From: Asanoa ferruginea
GTDB taxonomy: Bacteria > Actinomycetota > Actinomycetes > Mycobacteriales > Micromonosporaceae
Assembly (NCBI RefSeq): GCF_003387075.1
Contig: NZ_QUMQ01000001.1
Coordinates: forward strand, 4,588,001 to 4,652,000
DNA length: 64,000 nt
Direction: 5' to 3'
This document shows positions 49,778 to 59,363 of the stretch, one piece after another (positions within the stretch are counted from its first letter, which is position 1; every line of letters starts with the position of its first letter). The notes beneath the pieces were generated by a model that saw only the letters and a list, made by a program, of their open reading frames with translations, was not told where the DNA came from and made no database searches. The position numbers were made by a program, and so were the translations under genes.

Positions 49778-50290
49778 GTGACCGACGTGCACGAGCCGCC
49801 CCGCGACCTCGCGGATCCGAAGACCCTGCTGCTCGACTATCTCGACTACTACCGGGTGGTCGTCGGGCGCAAGGTGGTCGGCCTCGCGCCGGCGGAGCTC
49901 GGGCGCAGTCACCTGCCCTCCGGCTGGACCCCGCTCGAGTTGCTCAAGCACCTCGTCTACATGGAGGAGCGCTGGGTCCGCTGGGGCTTCGCGGCCGAGC
50001 CGGTCCCGCACCCGTGGGGCGACCAGGATGACGACGGGCGCTGGCAGGTCCGTCCGGAAGAGACGGTCGACGCGCTGCTGGCCGCGATGGACCTGGCCGG
50101 CGCCCGCACCCGGGAGATCGCCTCCCGCGCGGCGCTCGACGACCCGGCCGCGGTGGGCGGGCGGTTCACGACGGCCGCCGAGTGCCCGACGCTGGGCTGG
50201 ATCCTGTTCCACATCCTTCAGGAGTACGCCCGGCACGCCGGCCATTTAGACGTCGCGCGCGAGCTGATCGACGGCAGCGTCGGCGAATAG
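49778..50290 (+). CDS. DinB-family protein (DUF664 type)
   Basis: A 170-residue four-helix protein. H58 (LLKHLVYMEERWVRWGF), H153 and H156 (EYARHAGHLDVARELIDG) can form the metal triad. It resembles the DUF664 protein at 4.3 kb, though the pair are not close duplicates. GTG 49778 gives the usual family length. It probably belongs to the AhpD/PEP-mutase run. Confidence 0.82.
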   Translation: MTDVHEPPRDLADPKTLLLDYLDYYRVVVGRKVVGLAPAELGRSHLPSGWTPLELLKHLVYMEERWVRWGFAAEPVPHPWGDQDDDGRWQVRPEETVDALLAAMDLAGARTREIASRAALDDPAAVGGRFTTAAECPTLGWILFHILQEYARHAGHLDVARELIDGSVGE

Positions 50291-50357
50291 GACACCTTTC
50301 GGGTCCCGCGTCGGGCGGCCGACACCACCGTGCGCCCACCGGTCGTAGCCTGCGGGC

Positions 50358-51548
50358 GTGACCCTCCGGCTGGCGAGTTTCAACGTCGAAAACCTCTTCG
50401 CGCGCGCCAAAGCGCTCGACACCGACGAGCGCGAGGTGGGCGAGCCCGCCCTCGCCGCGTTCGAGAAGTTCAACCGGGTCGCGGCCCGGCCGGTCTATTC
50501 CGACCAGGACAAGGCCGACCTGATCGCGGCGCTGACCACCCTGCGGGTGCTGGTCGAGACGCCGCAGGGGCTGCGGCTCAACAAGAACCAGTTCGACGAC
50601 GCGTGGGCGCTGCTCCGGGAGAACCGGGGCGACTTCCTCGCCGCGCCCGACAACGCGCCGCCGCGGATCGTGGCCAGCGGCCGGGGCGACTGGCTCGGCT
50701 GGGTCGAGCTGACCGTCGAGCCGGTCGACGAGACCTCGACCCGGATGACCGCCAAGGTGATCGAGGAGCTGGCGCCCGACATGCTCTGTGTGGTCGAGGC
50801 GGAAAACCGCCCGGCCCTGGCCCGCTTCAACGACGAGCTGCTCGGCGGCCGGTTCGCGCACTGCATGCTGGTCGACGGCAACGACCCCCGCGGCATCGAC
50901 GTGGGGCTGTTCTGCACCGACAAGGTCAAGGTGCGCTGGGTGCGCAGCAACGTCGACACCCCCGACCCCAAGCGCAAGGGCAAGCGGCTGTTCAGCCGCG
51001 ATTGCCCGGTCTACCAGCTCAAGCTGCCCGGCGGCGAAGACCTCTTCCTGCTGCTCAATCACCTCAAGAGCCAGTCGTTCAGCGGCGGCGACCCCGACCC
51101 GCTGCGCACCCGGCAGGCGCAGGAGGTGCGGGCGCTCTACGACGGCCTGCGGGCCGAGGGCGCCACGCTGGTCGCGGTGCTCGGCGACCTCAACAAAGGC
51201 CCCGACGGCGACCAGCATCCGACCCTGGAGGCGCTGCTCGGGCCGGGCACGCCGCTGGTCGACGCCTACGGGCACGCCAACTTCAAGCAGCTCTTCGGCG
51301 ACAAAGACGTCCACCACGAGCGGCCGGGCAGCTTCCAGACCTGCTCGCTGAAGAACCGGCTCGACTACATCCTGCTGTCGCCCGAGCTGGCCGAACGCGT
51401 GGTCGACGGCGGCGTCTTCCGCAAGGGCCTGTGGGGCGGCCCAACCAACGTGAACCCGCCGAAGCAATGGTCGATCTTCCCGGAGATCAAGAAGGCCCGC
51501 CAGGGCGCTTCGGACCACGGCGCGGTGTGGGTCGACCTGGACCTCTAG
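50358..51548 (+). CDS. Endonuclease/exonuclease/phosphatase-family protein
   Basis: A 396-residue EEP-fold protein: start TLRLASFNVENLFARAK (Asn metal site), DMLCVVEAENRPALARFN (catalytic Glu), GIDVGLFC, LLLNHLKSQSF, VAVLGDLNKGPDG, and QGASDHGAVWVDLDL (SDH Asp/His). It has an insertion of about 80 residues before the catalytic Glu compared with minimal family members. It cleaves phosphodiesters, in nucleic acids or lipids. No signal peptide is present. A strong terminator hairpin follows. Confidence 0.88.
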   Translation: MTLRLASFNVENLFARAKALDTDEREVGEPALAAFEKFNRVAARPVYSDQDKADLIAALTTLRVLVETPQGLRLNKNQFDDAWALLRENRGDFLAAPDNAPPRIVASGRGDWLGWVELTVEPVDETSTRMTAKVIEELAPDMLCVVEAENRPALARFNDELLGGRFAHCMLVDGNDPRGIDVGLFCTDKVKVRWVRSNVDTPDPKRKGKRLFSRDCPVYQLKLPGGEDLFLLLNHLKSQSFSGGDPDPLRTRQAQEVRALYDGLRAEGATLVAVLGDLNKGPDGDQHPTLEALLGPGTPLVDAYGHANFKQLFGDKDVHHERPGSFQTCSLKNRLDYILLSPELAERVVDGGVFRKGLWGGPTNVNPPKQWSIFPEIKKARQGASDHGAVWVDLDL

Positions 51549-51556
51549 AAGCGAAA

Positions 51557-51581
51557 AGCCCGGGCCGACACGGCCCGGGCT
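51557..51581. terminator. Strong bidirectional terminator hairpin
   Basis: AGCCCGGGCCG-ACA-CGGCCCGGGCT is a perfect 11-bp GC-rich stem with a three-base loop between the convergent EEP and TauE genes. It is preceded by GAAAAG, which gives U residues on the minus-strand transcript. Confidence 0.85.
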
Positions 51582-51594
51582 TCCCACACGTGGC

Positions 51595-52521
51595 TCAGAC
51601 GCGGGCGGGCTCGACCTCAGCCTCCGCATCGACCGCTGCCGCGCGGGTGGCGGCCAGGTGCTGGCGCACCGAGTAGGCCACCGCGGCCGCCCAGCCCGCG
51701 TAGATGACCGCGTAGCAGGCCCAGCGCACGCCATCCGACGCGTCGATCCAGTCGCTGCGCAGCAGGGTGCGCACGTTGGTCAGGATGATCACGCCGCCGA
51801 CCGCGGAGCCGAGCACCCGCGGCGGCACGTGCCGCACCAGCCAGGCGGCGATCGGTGCGGCGATCACGCCGCCGAGCAGCAGGGCGGCGACCCAGGCGAA
51901 GTTGATCTCCTCGGAGCCGATGCCGACGAAGAACCCGATGCTGGCCGCGATGGCGACCAGGAACTCGCTGGTGTCGATCGAGCCGATCGTCTTGCGCGGC
52001 TCGAGCCGCCCGCTGGCCAGGATCGCCGGGGTGCCGACCGGGCCCCAGCCACCGCCGCCGGTCGCGTCGACGAAGCCGGCGACCAGGCCCAGCGGGGTGA
52101 GGAAGCGCTTGCGCAGCGGCTTGCCGAGGTTGCCGGTCGGCAGGCCGGCCGCGGTGAACCGGATCAGGATGTAGAGCCCGAGCGCGAGCAGGATCAGCGA
52201 CATCACCGGTGCGGCGGTCTCGGTGGACAGCCGGGACAGGAACGTCGCACCGGCGAAGGCGCCGATCGCGCCCGGGATGCCGATCTTGAGGACGACCTTC
52301 CAGTCGACGTTGCCGAACCGCCAGTGCGACGCGCCGGAGACCAGCGTGGTGCCGATCTCGGCCAGGTGGACGGTGGCCGACGCGGCCGCCGGGTTGGTGC
52401 CGATCGCGAGCAGCAGCGTCGTCGACGTGACGCCGTAGGCCATGCCCAGGCTGCCGTCGACGAGTTGGGCGCCGAGCCCGACCAGTGCCAGGAGGACCAG
52501 CTTGCGCATCGCGGTCACCAT
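51595..52521 (-). CDS. TauE/SafE-family sulfite/anion exporter
   Basis: A 308-residue membrane protein with about eight helices and the internally repeated GLGAQLVDGSLGMAYGVTSTTLLLAIG and GFVDATGGGGWGPVGTPAILASG motifs of the TauE/SafE family, which export sulfite or other sulphur or carbon anions. A hydrophilic, acidic C-terminal tail of about 20 residues is present. The start is ATG 52521 (52509 is also possible). An AT-rich promoter region (CTAGTTTGTTGGTAGAG near 52530) precedes it. Confidence 0.88.
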   Translation of the reverse strand: MVTAMRKLVLLALVGLGAQLVDGSLGMAYGVTSTTLLLAIGTNPAAASATVHLAEIGTTLVSGASHWRFGNVDWKVVLKIGIPGAIGAFAGATFLSRLSTETAAPVMSLILLALGLYILIRFTAAGLPTGNLGKPLRKRFLTPLGLVAGFVDATGGGGWGPVGTPAILASGRLEPRKTIGSIDTSEFLVAIAASIGFFVGIGSEEINFAWVAALLLGGVIAAPIAAWLVRHVPPRVLGSAVGGVIILTNVRTLLRSDWIDASDGVRWACYAVIYAGWAAAVAYSVRQHLAATRAAAVDAEAEVEPARV

Positions 52522-52615
52522 CCTTCCCTAGTTTGTTGGTAGAGAATATGTAAACGATCGGGATGGTGGCAAGACGCGTCCCACGAAACGCGCCCGGAGG
52601 GTCGATGATGGGTCG

Positions 52616-54487
52616 ATGGGTGCCTACGCCGACGCATACCGGACGAGCCTCACCGACCCGAGCGCCTTCTGGGGCGCCGCCGCCCGCGAGCTCGAATGGT
52701 TCCGGCCGCCGGCCACCGTGCTCGACGACGGTGCGCCGCCGTTCTACCGCTGGTTCCCCGACGGCGTGCTCAACACCTGCTTCAACGCCGTCGACCGGCA
52801 CGTCCGCGACGGGCGCGGCGAACAGGCCGCGATCGAATACGACAGCCCGGTCACCGACACCCGGTGCACCCTGACCTACCGGGAGTTGCGGGAGCAGACC
52901 GCGCGCTTCGCGGGCGTACTCCGGCATCTCGGTGTCAACAAGGGCGACCGCGTGGTGATCTACATGCCGATGGTGCCGGAGGCGGTCGTCGCCATGCTCG
53001 CCTGCGCCCGGCTGGGCGCCGTGCACTCGGTGGTGTTCGGCGGCTTCGCGCCCCGCGAGTTGGCCGCGCGGATCGACCACGCCCGGCCGACCGTGCTGGT
53101 CACCGCCTCCTGCGGCATCGAGGCCAAGCGGATCGTCGAATATCAGCCGATCGTCGAGCAGGCCCTGGCGCTGGCCGACCACCGCCCGCGCAGCGTGGTG
53201 CTGCTGCAACGGCCGCAGGCGCCGGCCACCCTGCGCGCCGGGCGCGACCTCGACTGGCACGACGCGCTCGGCGAGGCCGAAGAGGTCGACTGCGTGCCGG
53301 TCGCCGCGACCGACCCGCTCTACATCCTCTACACCTCCGGCACGACGGCCCGTCCGAAGGGCGTCGTGCGTGACAACGGCGGGCACGCGGTCGCGCTGCG
53401 CTGGAGCATGCGGCACGTCTACGACACCCACCCGGGCGAGACGATGTGGACCGCGTCAGACATCGGATGGGTCGTCGGACACTCCTACATCGTGTACGCG
53501 CCACTGCTCACCGGCTGCACCTCGGTGCTCTACGAGGGCAAGCCGGTCGGCACCCCCGACGCCGGCGCGTTCTGGCGGGTCGCCGCCGAGCACCGGGTCA
53601 AGACGATGTTCACCGCGCCGACCGCGTTCCGGGCGATCCGCCGTGACGACCCCACCGGCGCGCACCTCGACCGCTACGACCTGGGCGCGCTGCGCTACCT
53701 CTTCCTGGCGGGCGAGCGGCTCGACCCGGAGACCTACTCATGGGCCCGCGACCGGCTCGGCATCCCGGTGATCGACCACTGGTGGCAGACCGAGACCGGC
53801 TGGCCGATCGCCGCCAACCCGATGGGCCTCGAACCGCACGCGGCCCGTCCCGGCTCGGCCACAGTGCCGATGCCCGGCTACGACGTCCAGGTCGTCGACG
53901 AGGCCGGCCAGCCGACGACCGAAGGCCAGATCGTCATCAAGCTGCCGCTGCCACCCGGCACCCTGCCCACCCTCTGGCAGGACGACGAGCGTTACGTCGG
54001 CTCCTACCTGAGCGCCCATCCGGGCTACTACCTGACCGGAGACGGCGGCTATGTCGACGACGACGGCTACCTGTTCGTCATGGGCCGCACCGACGACGTG
54101 ATCAACGTGGCCGGCCATCGGCTGTCCACCGGCGCGATCGAGCAGGTCCTGGCCGCGCACCCGGCCGTCGCCGAGTGCGCGGTGATCGGCGTGGCCGACG
54201 AGCTGAAGGGGCAGCTGCCGCGGGCGTTCGTGGTGCTCAAGGCCGGCACCGAGGTCGATCCCGGCACGCTCGACGCCGAGCTCAAGGCGCTCGTCCGGGA
54301 GCGGATCGGCGGCATCGCCGCGCTGAAACGGGTCGACGTCGTGGCCGGCCTGCCCAAGACCCGGTCCGGCAAGATCCTGCGCAAGACCATGCGCGGGATC
54401 GCCGCCGGCACCGACGAGCCGGTGCCCTCGACGATCGAAGACCCGTCGGTGCTCGACGCCCTGCGCCCGATTCTGGCGCGGGGTTAG
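52616..54487 (+). CDS. prpE: Acyl-CoA synthetase of the propionyl/acetyl-CoA synthetase group (PrpE-like)
   Basis: A 623-residue ANL-superfamily enzyme. The start MGAYADAYRTSLTDPSAFWGAAARELEWF is that of PrpE/Acs; the P-loop is YILYTSGTTARPKGVVRD; further motifs are WWQTETGWPIA, TGDGGYVDDDGYLFVMGRTDDVINVAGHRLSTGAIE, and LPKTRSGKILRKTMR with the acetylatable lysine. It activates propionate (or acetate) to the CoA ester using ATP. The family length (about 625) is full. Its stop overlaps the convergent NDH-2 gene stop. Confidence 0.9.
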   Translation: MGAYADAYRTSLTDPSAFWGAAARELEWFRPPATVLDDGAPPFYRWFPDGVLNTCFNAVDRHVRDGRGEQAAIEYDSPVTDTRCTLTYRELREQTARFAGVLRHLGVNKGDRVVIYMPMVPEAVVAMLACARLGAVHSVVFGGFAPRELAARIDHARPTVLVTASCGIEAKRIVEYQPIVEQALALADHRPRSVVLLQRPQAPATLRAGRDLDWHDALGEAEEVDCVPVAATDPLYILYTSGTTARPKGVVRDNGGHAVALRWSMRHVYDTHPGETMWTASDIGWVVGHSYIVYAPLLTGCTSVLYEGKPVGTPDAGAFWRVAAEHRVKTMFTAPTAFRAIRRDDPTGAHLDRYDLGALRYLFLAGERLDPETYSWARDRLGIPVIDHWWQTETGWPIAANPMGLEPHAARPGSATVPMPGYDVQVVDEAGQPTTEGQIVIKLPLPPGTLPTLWQDDERYVGSYLSAHPGYYLTGDGGYVDDDGYLFVMGRTDDVINVAGHRLSTGAIEQVLAAHPAVAECAVIGVADELKGQLPRAFVVLKAGTEVDPGTLDAELKALVRERIGGIAALKRVDVVAGLPKTRSGKILRKTMRGIAAGTDEPVPSTIEDPSVLDALRPILARG

Positions 54488-55797
54488 CGGCGGGCCGGAG
54501 CAGGCTGGCGGACCGGCAGCTCGGGTGCCGCGTTGTTGAGCGGCACCTCGGGCCCGCGGATCAGGCCGAGCTGCACCGCCTGGCGGGGCAGGAACGCGTC
54601 GAGCAGCCAGTCGCCGACCACCCGGATCCGGTTGTTGGGCAGCGACAAAAGGTGGTAACCGCGGGTGGCGACCATCGCCGGGATGCCGGACAGGTGGATG
54701 CCGAGCGGGTTGGCGGTCGCCGCGAGCCCACCGAGGTCGACCACGAAGCCCAGGTCCTTGTGCCGGTAGGGCTTGCGCTTGCCGGTGCCGTATTCCGCGG
54801 CGATGTTGCGGGCCGCCTGCTTCCCGTGGCGCACCGCGTGCTGTGCGGTCATCGGCGTGGGCCGGCCCGGGTGCTCCGGGTCGGGCACGGCGGCCGCGTC
54901 GCCGACCGCGTAGACCCGCGGGTGGCCGGGCACGTTGAGGTATTCGTCGACCACGATCCGGCCGTGGTCGGTGGGCAGGCCGAGGTCTTCGACGACCGGG
55001 TCAGGTCGCACCCCGACGCACCAGACCAGCGTGCGGGTCGGGATATAACGACCATCCGTCAGGCGTACGCCGTCGAAGAGCGCCTCCTGCACCGAGGTGC
55101 CCAGCAGCACCTCGACGCCGCGCTCGCGGAGCACCCGGTCGGCGTCTTTCGACATCTCCTCGTCGAGCTCGGGCAGCACCCGTTTGGCCAGGTCGATCAG
55201 GATCCAGGTGGGCTTGATCGGCGCACCCTTCTGCTTGGCCAACTGGTCGGTGAACTGCACGCCGTGCGCCGCCACCTCGGTGCCGGTGTAGCCGGCGCCG
55301 ACCACGACGAACGTGCAGCGGGCGGTGCACTCACCCGGGTCGGGCTCGACCAGCGCCATCTCGATCTGCCGGACCATGTGGTCGTGCAGGAAGAGCGCCT
55401 CGGGCACGCCCCGGAAGCCGTGCGCGTGGTCGGCCACGCCGGGGATCGGCAGCAGCTTGTTGACGCTGCCCAGCGCTATCACCAGCCGGTCGTAGGGGAT
55501 GTGCCCGTCGCCGCCCTCCGGGTCGACGTAGTGGACCCGGTTCTGCTTGAGGTCGAGCGCGTTGGCCTCGCCGAGCACCAGCCGGACGCCGGGTAGCGCC
55601 GAGGTGAGCGAGACCGCGATCTGGCGCGGCTCGAGGATCCCGACCGCGACCTCCGGTAGGAGAGGCACGTAGAGCAGATAGTCGGTCGGGTTGATCAGCG
55701 TGATGTCTGCCCGGCCGCGCGCCAGGCGGGCCAGTTTGTGCGCTGTGTGGAACCCGGCGAAGCCGCCTCCGACGATGACCACCCTTGGACGAGCCAT
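54484..55797 (-). CDS. Type II NADH dehydrogenase (NDH-2)-like FAD oxidoreductase
   Basis: A 437-residue two-dinucleotide-domain flavoprotein with FAD motif VVIVGGGFAGFHTA (5-18), NADH motif VVVGAGYTGTEVA near 165, the TLVWCVGVRPDP and VYAVGDAAAVPDP FAD signatures and the NDH-2 C-terminus LGLIRGPEVP. It transfers electrons from NADH to menaquinone at the membrane, without proton pumping. The ATG 55797 is used; GTG 55806 is an alternative. It overlaps the convergent PrpE-like gene by four bases. Confidence 0.9.
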   Translation of the reverse strand: MARPRVVIVGGGFAGFHTAHKLARLARGRADITLINPTDYLLYVPLLPEVAVGILEPRQIAVSLTSALPGVRLVLGEANALDLKQNRVHYVDPEGGDGHIPYDRLVIALGSVNKLLPIPGVADHAHGFRGVPEALFLHDHMVRQIEMALVEPDPGECTARCTFVVVGAGYTGTEVAAHGVQFTDQLAKQKGAPIKPTWILIDLAKRVLPELDEEMSKDADRVLRERGVEVLLGTSVQEALFDGVRLTDGRYIPTRTLVWCVGVRPDPVVEDLGLPTDHGRIVVDEYLNVPGHPRVYAVGDAAAVPDPEHPGRPTPMTAQHAVRHGKQAARNIAAEYGTGKRKPYRHKDLGFVVDLGGLAATANPLGIHLSGIPAMVATRGYHLLSLPNNRIRVVGDWLLDAFLPRQAVQLGLIRGPEVPLNNAAPELPVRQPAPARR

Positions 55798-56117
55798 GTC
55801 ATCCACGGTAGTGCCAGGTGGGGTGCCCGGCACCCAATGTGCCGGATTCGGCCCGACGTCCCTGGGGGCGGACACCTCCGATGTATCGCGACCTGGGAGG
55901 GAAGAACTCTCGGGACAGGCATCGACGTTCGGGGATTGACGCGCGAAGACATCCAATGTTAACTACACGTCACAGATGTGGGTCGATGCTTCACCGGCCC
56001 ACCTCACCCCCGCTGTGGCTGCCCATTTCGGCGGATGGACAGCGCGGTGACGCCCGGCAGGCGTCGCCGTTGGCGGGGCACATCTACAGACGGACGATCA
56101 CGAAGGGATCGTGTCGA
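55798..56117. promoter_or_regulatory. 320-bp control region between NDH-2 and the GH95-like gene
   Basis: This non-coding gap holds GGGTGCC-C-GGCACCC (55821-55835) close to the NDH-2 start, and a promoter for the GH95-like gene: TTGACG (55936-55941), 17 bases, TTAACT (55959-55964), giving a leader of about 145 bases. The TTAAC element sits in a short AT-rich tract. AAGGGA lies 12 bases before the ATG. No small gene is evident. Confidence 0.55.
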
Positions 56118-59100
56118 ATGAAGGTGCGTACGCCGATCCGTGCCGCGGTGCTCCTCCTGCTGGCCTGCGGCCTCGTCGCCACCGGCCCGGGACCGGCCAG
56201 CGCGGCTCCCACGGATGCCGCGTTCAACGCGGGCACGGGCGCCCTCGACGTCAACTACGGCAGCTACCTGTCCAAGCACGACATCGTCTACAACCGGCCC
56301 AACACCAACCCGTTGCACGGCCTGACCGTCGGCAACGGCAAGACCGGTGCGATGGTGTGGAACGCCAACGGCACCACGATGCAGGTGTCCGGCGTCGACC
56401 TGGCGGAGCAGTCCACCTACGCGGCCGGCAACCTCAACCTCTTCACCTCGCCGCAGATCGACAGCAGCTACAGCACGTTCCAGCAGCGGCTCTCGCTCTA
56501 CGACGGCACCTTGACCACGAAATACGACAGCAACCGCACGGTGACGGTGTTCGGCGCGCCCAACTCCGAGGTGATGGGCATCCATGTCGACGACACCCGG
56601 CCCGGCGTGAGCAGCATCGGGCTCGACCTGTCGCTCTGGGACATGAACACGGTGCAGAACATCGCCGACGTGCCCAACCTGACGACCTGGCGCACGGTCA
56701 GCACGTTCGCCGACAGCACCGGCGTCGGGCTCTCCCGCGGCCAGGCCGACCCCAACAACTTCGGCTACACGTTCGCGGCGACCGTCGAGGGCGCCAGCTA
56801 CACCTCGCAAACGGTGAACGGCACGCGGGTGCGGCTCAACATCACCCCGAGCTCGAGCTACACGATCTGGTTCACCGCGGCCAGCCGGATCAACTCGCCG
56901 AGCCAGAACTCGGTGCAGCAGGCCAAGAACCAGCTCGCCGCGGCCAAGTCGACGGGGTATGCCAGCACGCTGACCGCGTACAAGAACTGGTGGCATTCGT
57001 TCTGGGCCAAGTCGTTCGTGCAATACGGCGGCAGCGCCGACAACGACTACCTGGAGAACGCCTACTACCTGTTCACTTACATGATCGCGGCGGGCGGCTA
57101 CGGCAACTATCCGCTGCACTTCATCAACGGCAACTTCCGGGCCACGCAGGACAACTCCAAGTGGAGCAACGGCTACTGGTATTGGAACCAACGAGACGTC
57201 TACAACTCGTTCTACGGCTCCAACCATCCGGAGCTGATGCGCACGTTCAACAACCTCTACGCGCGAAATCTCCCGGCGTTGAAGAGTTATACGCAGACCC
57301 GGTATGGCACGGACTCGCTGTGGGTGCCGGAGACGATGGGCTGGGACGGCAACGCCCGCGGCACCGTTGGCAGTGACTACGTCAACGACATCTACTCGAC
57401 CGGCACCGAAGCCGCCTACAACATGTATCTGTATTACCGCTACACCAACGACGCGAGCTACCTCCAGAACGTCGCCTACCCGTTCATCCGCGAGTCGGTG
57501 CGGTTCTACCAGAACCGGTTGTCGCGCAACGGAAGCCAGTACTACATGGCCAGCTCCAACTCGCACGAGACCTACTGGGACGTGCGCAACGCGATCACCG
57601 ACCTGGCCGCCGTGCGCCTGCTGTTCCCGCTGGCCATCCAGGTCTCCACCCAGCTCGGGCTCGACAGTGGACTGCGGGCCGGCTGGCAGGACGTACTCAA
57701 CAACCTGGCGCCATACCAGATCCAGAACGGCGCCTACCTGCCGCACGATCCGCCCATCTCGCAGACCCGCAACGGTGAGAACGTGGCGCTGGAACTCGTC
57801 TGGCCCTATGACCAGACCGGGATCGGCTACGCCGACACGCAGACGGCCATCAACACGTTCAACGTGCGGCCGTTCCCCTACGGCAACGTCTGGGCCAACG
57901 ACGCGGTGCACGCCGCGCGGCTCGGTCTCGGGCCGCAGGCGCAGTCCGGCATGAAGACGATGCTGCAGAAATACCAGAACTACCCCAACGGCATGACCAA
58001 CAACACCAACGGGGTGTACGAGTACATCGGCGTCCACCTCGCCGCGATGAACGAAACGCTGATGCAGTCGTACAACGACAAGATCCGGGTTTTCCCGGCC
58101 ATCCCGTCGGACAGCAACTTCGTCGGCAAGTTCACCCTGCTCGCCAAGGACGGCTTCCTGGTCAGCTCGGAGCGCGAGGCGCAGGAGACGAAATACGTCG
58201 GCATCCGCAGCCTTTATGGCAAGCAGGCGCGGGTGGTCAACCCGTGGGGCACCCAGCAGATCCGGGTGCGCCGCACCAGTGACAACGCGATCATCACCAC
58301 GGTCTCGGCGGCCGAGGTGACGTTCGCGACGGCGGCCAACACCACCTACGTGGTGGAGCGGGTGGCCAAGCCGTTGACGTCCTACTCCGCGACGACGCTG
58401 ACCGGCACGGCCAACCAGGGCGTGAAGTCGTTGTCCGGCACGGCGTCGACGTTCGGCCTCGGTGCGGCCGGGCAGGGCGGGCTGGTCAACGACACCGAGC
58501 TGACCTACGGGGCCAACTGGTATCAGACCACCGCCCGCGGCTACGGCGACTACAACGACGACACCCACCACACCAACACCGTCGGCGCCGAGGCGTCCTA
58601 CACGTTCACCGGCACGGGCGTGGAATACCTCTCGGAACGCTTCGGCGACATGGGCAACGTCGACGTCTACGTCGACAACGTGTTCCAGACCAACGTCAAC
58701 CTCAACGTGAGCGGCGCGCGGCAGGCACAGCAGGTGGTCTACAGCAAGACCGGGCTGGCCAGCGGGCAGCACACGATCCGGATCGTCAACAAGTCGACCT
58801 CGGTGGGCATGGTCGACGCGTTGCGGATCATCACCGGTGGCGGCAGCAACCCGACGGGCGGCACCGCGTTGCGGGCGATGGCCAACAACCAGTACGTGAC
58901 CGCGGGCACCGCTCCGCTGATCGCCAGCGCGACGGCGGTCGGCGGATCGGAGCGGTTCGACCTGGTCGACCTCGGCGGCGGCAACGTGGCGTTGCGGGCC
59001 CGGGTCAACAACATGTTCGTCTGCGCGGAGAACGCCGGCGCCAACCCGCTGGTCGCCAACCGCGCGTCGGCGGGGTCCTGGGAGACGTTCGCCCGGGTCA

Positions 59101-59240
59101 ACAACTCCGACGGCACGATCAGCTTGCGGGCCACCGTCAACAACAAATACGTCGTCGCGGACAACGGCGGGGCGGCAGCCCTGATCGCCAACCGCGACGC
59201 CATCGGACCGTGGGAGAAGTTCACGCTCGTCGCGAGCTGA
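56118..59240 (+). CDS. Secreted GH95-like glycoside hydrolase with sugar-binding and fascin-like modules
   Basis: A 1040-residue exported enzyme. Signal peptide 1-30 (AAVLLLLACGLVATGPGPASA). The N-terminal beta-sandwich (about 35-260, NTNPLHGLTVGNGKTGAMVWNANG) and an (alpha/alpha)6 barrel (about 290-690, with YWYWNQRDVYNSFYG, WVPETMGWDG, ASSNSHETYWDVRN and IGVHLAAMNETLMQSY) are those of GH95/GH65-type alpha-fucosidase or galactosidase relatives; the exact family is inferred from layout. A lectin-like domain follows (about 755-900), then a fascin-like beta-trefoil (about 910-1040: FDLVDLGGGNVALRARVNNMFVCAENAGANPLVANRASAGSWETF). It probably removes terminal sugars from glycans outside the cell. 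Confidence 0.8.
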   Translation: MKVRTPIRAAVLLLLACGLVATGPGPASAAPTDAAFNAGTGALDVNYGSYLSKHDIVYNRPNTNPLHGLTVGNGKTGAMVWNANGTTMQVSGVDLAEQSTYAAGNLNLFTSPQIDSSYSTFQQRLSLYDGTLTTKYDSNRTVTVFGAPNSEVMGIHVDDTRPGVSSIGLDLSLWDMNTVQNIADVPNLTTWRTVSTFADSTGVGLSRGQADPNNFGYTFAATVEGASYTSQTVNGTRVRLNITPSSSYTIWFTAASRINSPSQNSVQQAKNQLAAAKSTGYASTLTAYKNWWHSFWAKSFVQYGGSADNDYLENAYYLFTYMIAAGGYGNYPLHFINGNFRATQDNSKWSNGYWYWNQRDVYNSFYGSNHPELMRTFNNLYARNLPALKSYTQTRYGTDSLWVPETMGWDGNARGTVGSDYVNDIYSTGTEAAYNMYLYYRYTNDASYLQNVAYPFIRESVRFYQNRLSRNGSQYYMASSNSHETYWDVRNAITDLAAVRLLFPLAIQVSTQLGLDSGLRAGWQDVLNNLAPYQIQNGAYLPHDPPISQTRNGENVALELVWPYDQTGIGYADTQTAINTFNVRPFPYGNVWANDAVHAARLGLGPQAQSGMKTMLQKYQNYPNGMTNNTNGVYEYIGVHLAAMNETLMQSYNDKIRVFPAIPSDSNFVGKFTLLAKDGFLVSSEREAQETKYVGIRSLYGKQARVVNPWGTQQIRVRRTSDNAIITTVSAAEVTFATAANTTYVVERVAKPLTSYSATTLTGTANQGVKSLSGTASTFGLGAAGQGGLVNDTELTYGANWYQTTARGYGDYNDDTHHTNTVGAEASYTFTGTGVEYLSERFGDMGNVDVYVDNVFQTNVNLNVSGARQAQQVVYSKTGLASGQHTIRIVNKSTSVGMVDALRIITGGGSNPTGGTALRAMANNQYVTAGTAPLIASATAVGGSERFDLVDLGGGNVALRARVNNMFVCAENAGANPLVANRASAGSWETFARVNNSDGTISLRATVNNKYVVADNGGAAALIANRDAIGPWEKFTLVAS

Positions 59241-59251
59241 TCCCACTGAGC

Positions 59252-59281
59252 GGGGCCAGGGGAATGGCACACCCTGGCCCC
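59252..59281 (+). terminator. Stem-loop terminator after the GH95-like gene
   Basis: GGGGCCAGGG, a 10-base loop, CCCTGGCCCC: a perfect ten-bp GC stem 12 bases after the stop. No U-tract, as usual for this lineage. Confidence 0.8.
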
Positions 59282-59363
59282 ACACCTTCCGTCCCACCCG
59301 CACCAGCCGAGCGTCGGCGGCCCGGCTCCTAGCCAACCCCCACATGAGCGGAGGAGGAGCACA

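Noticed and set aside
56004-59345. Very long open frames on the minus strand opposite the GH95-like and sugar dehydrogenase genes (the second at 61706-63862)
   Set aside because: They are antisense to well-supported secreted enzymes, have Val/Arg/Gly/Asp-biased low-complexity composition typical of GC-rich shadow frames, and show no domain or ribosome site.
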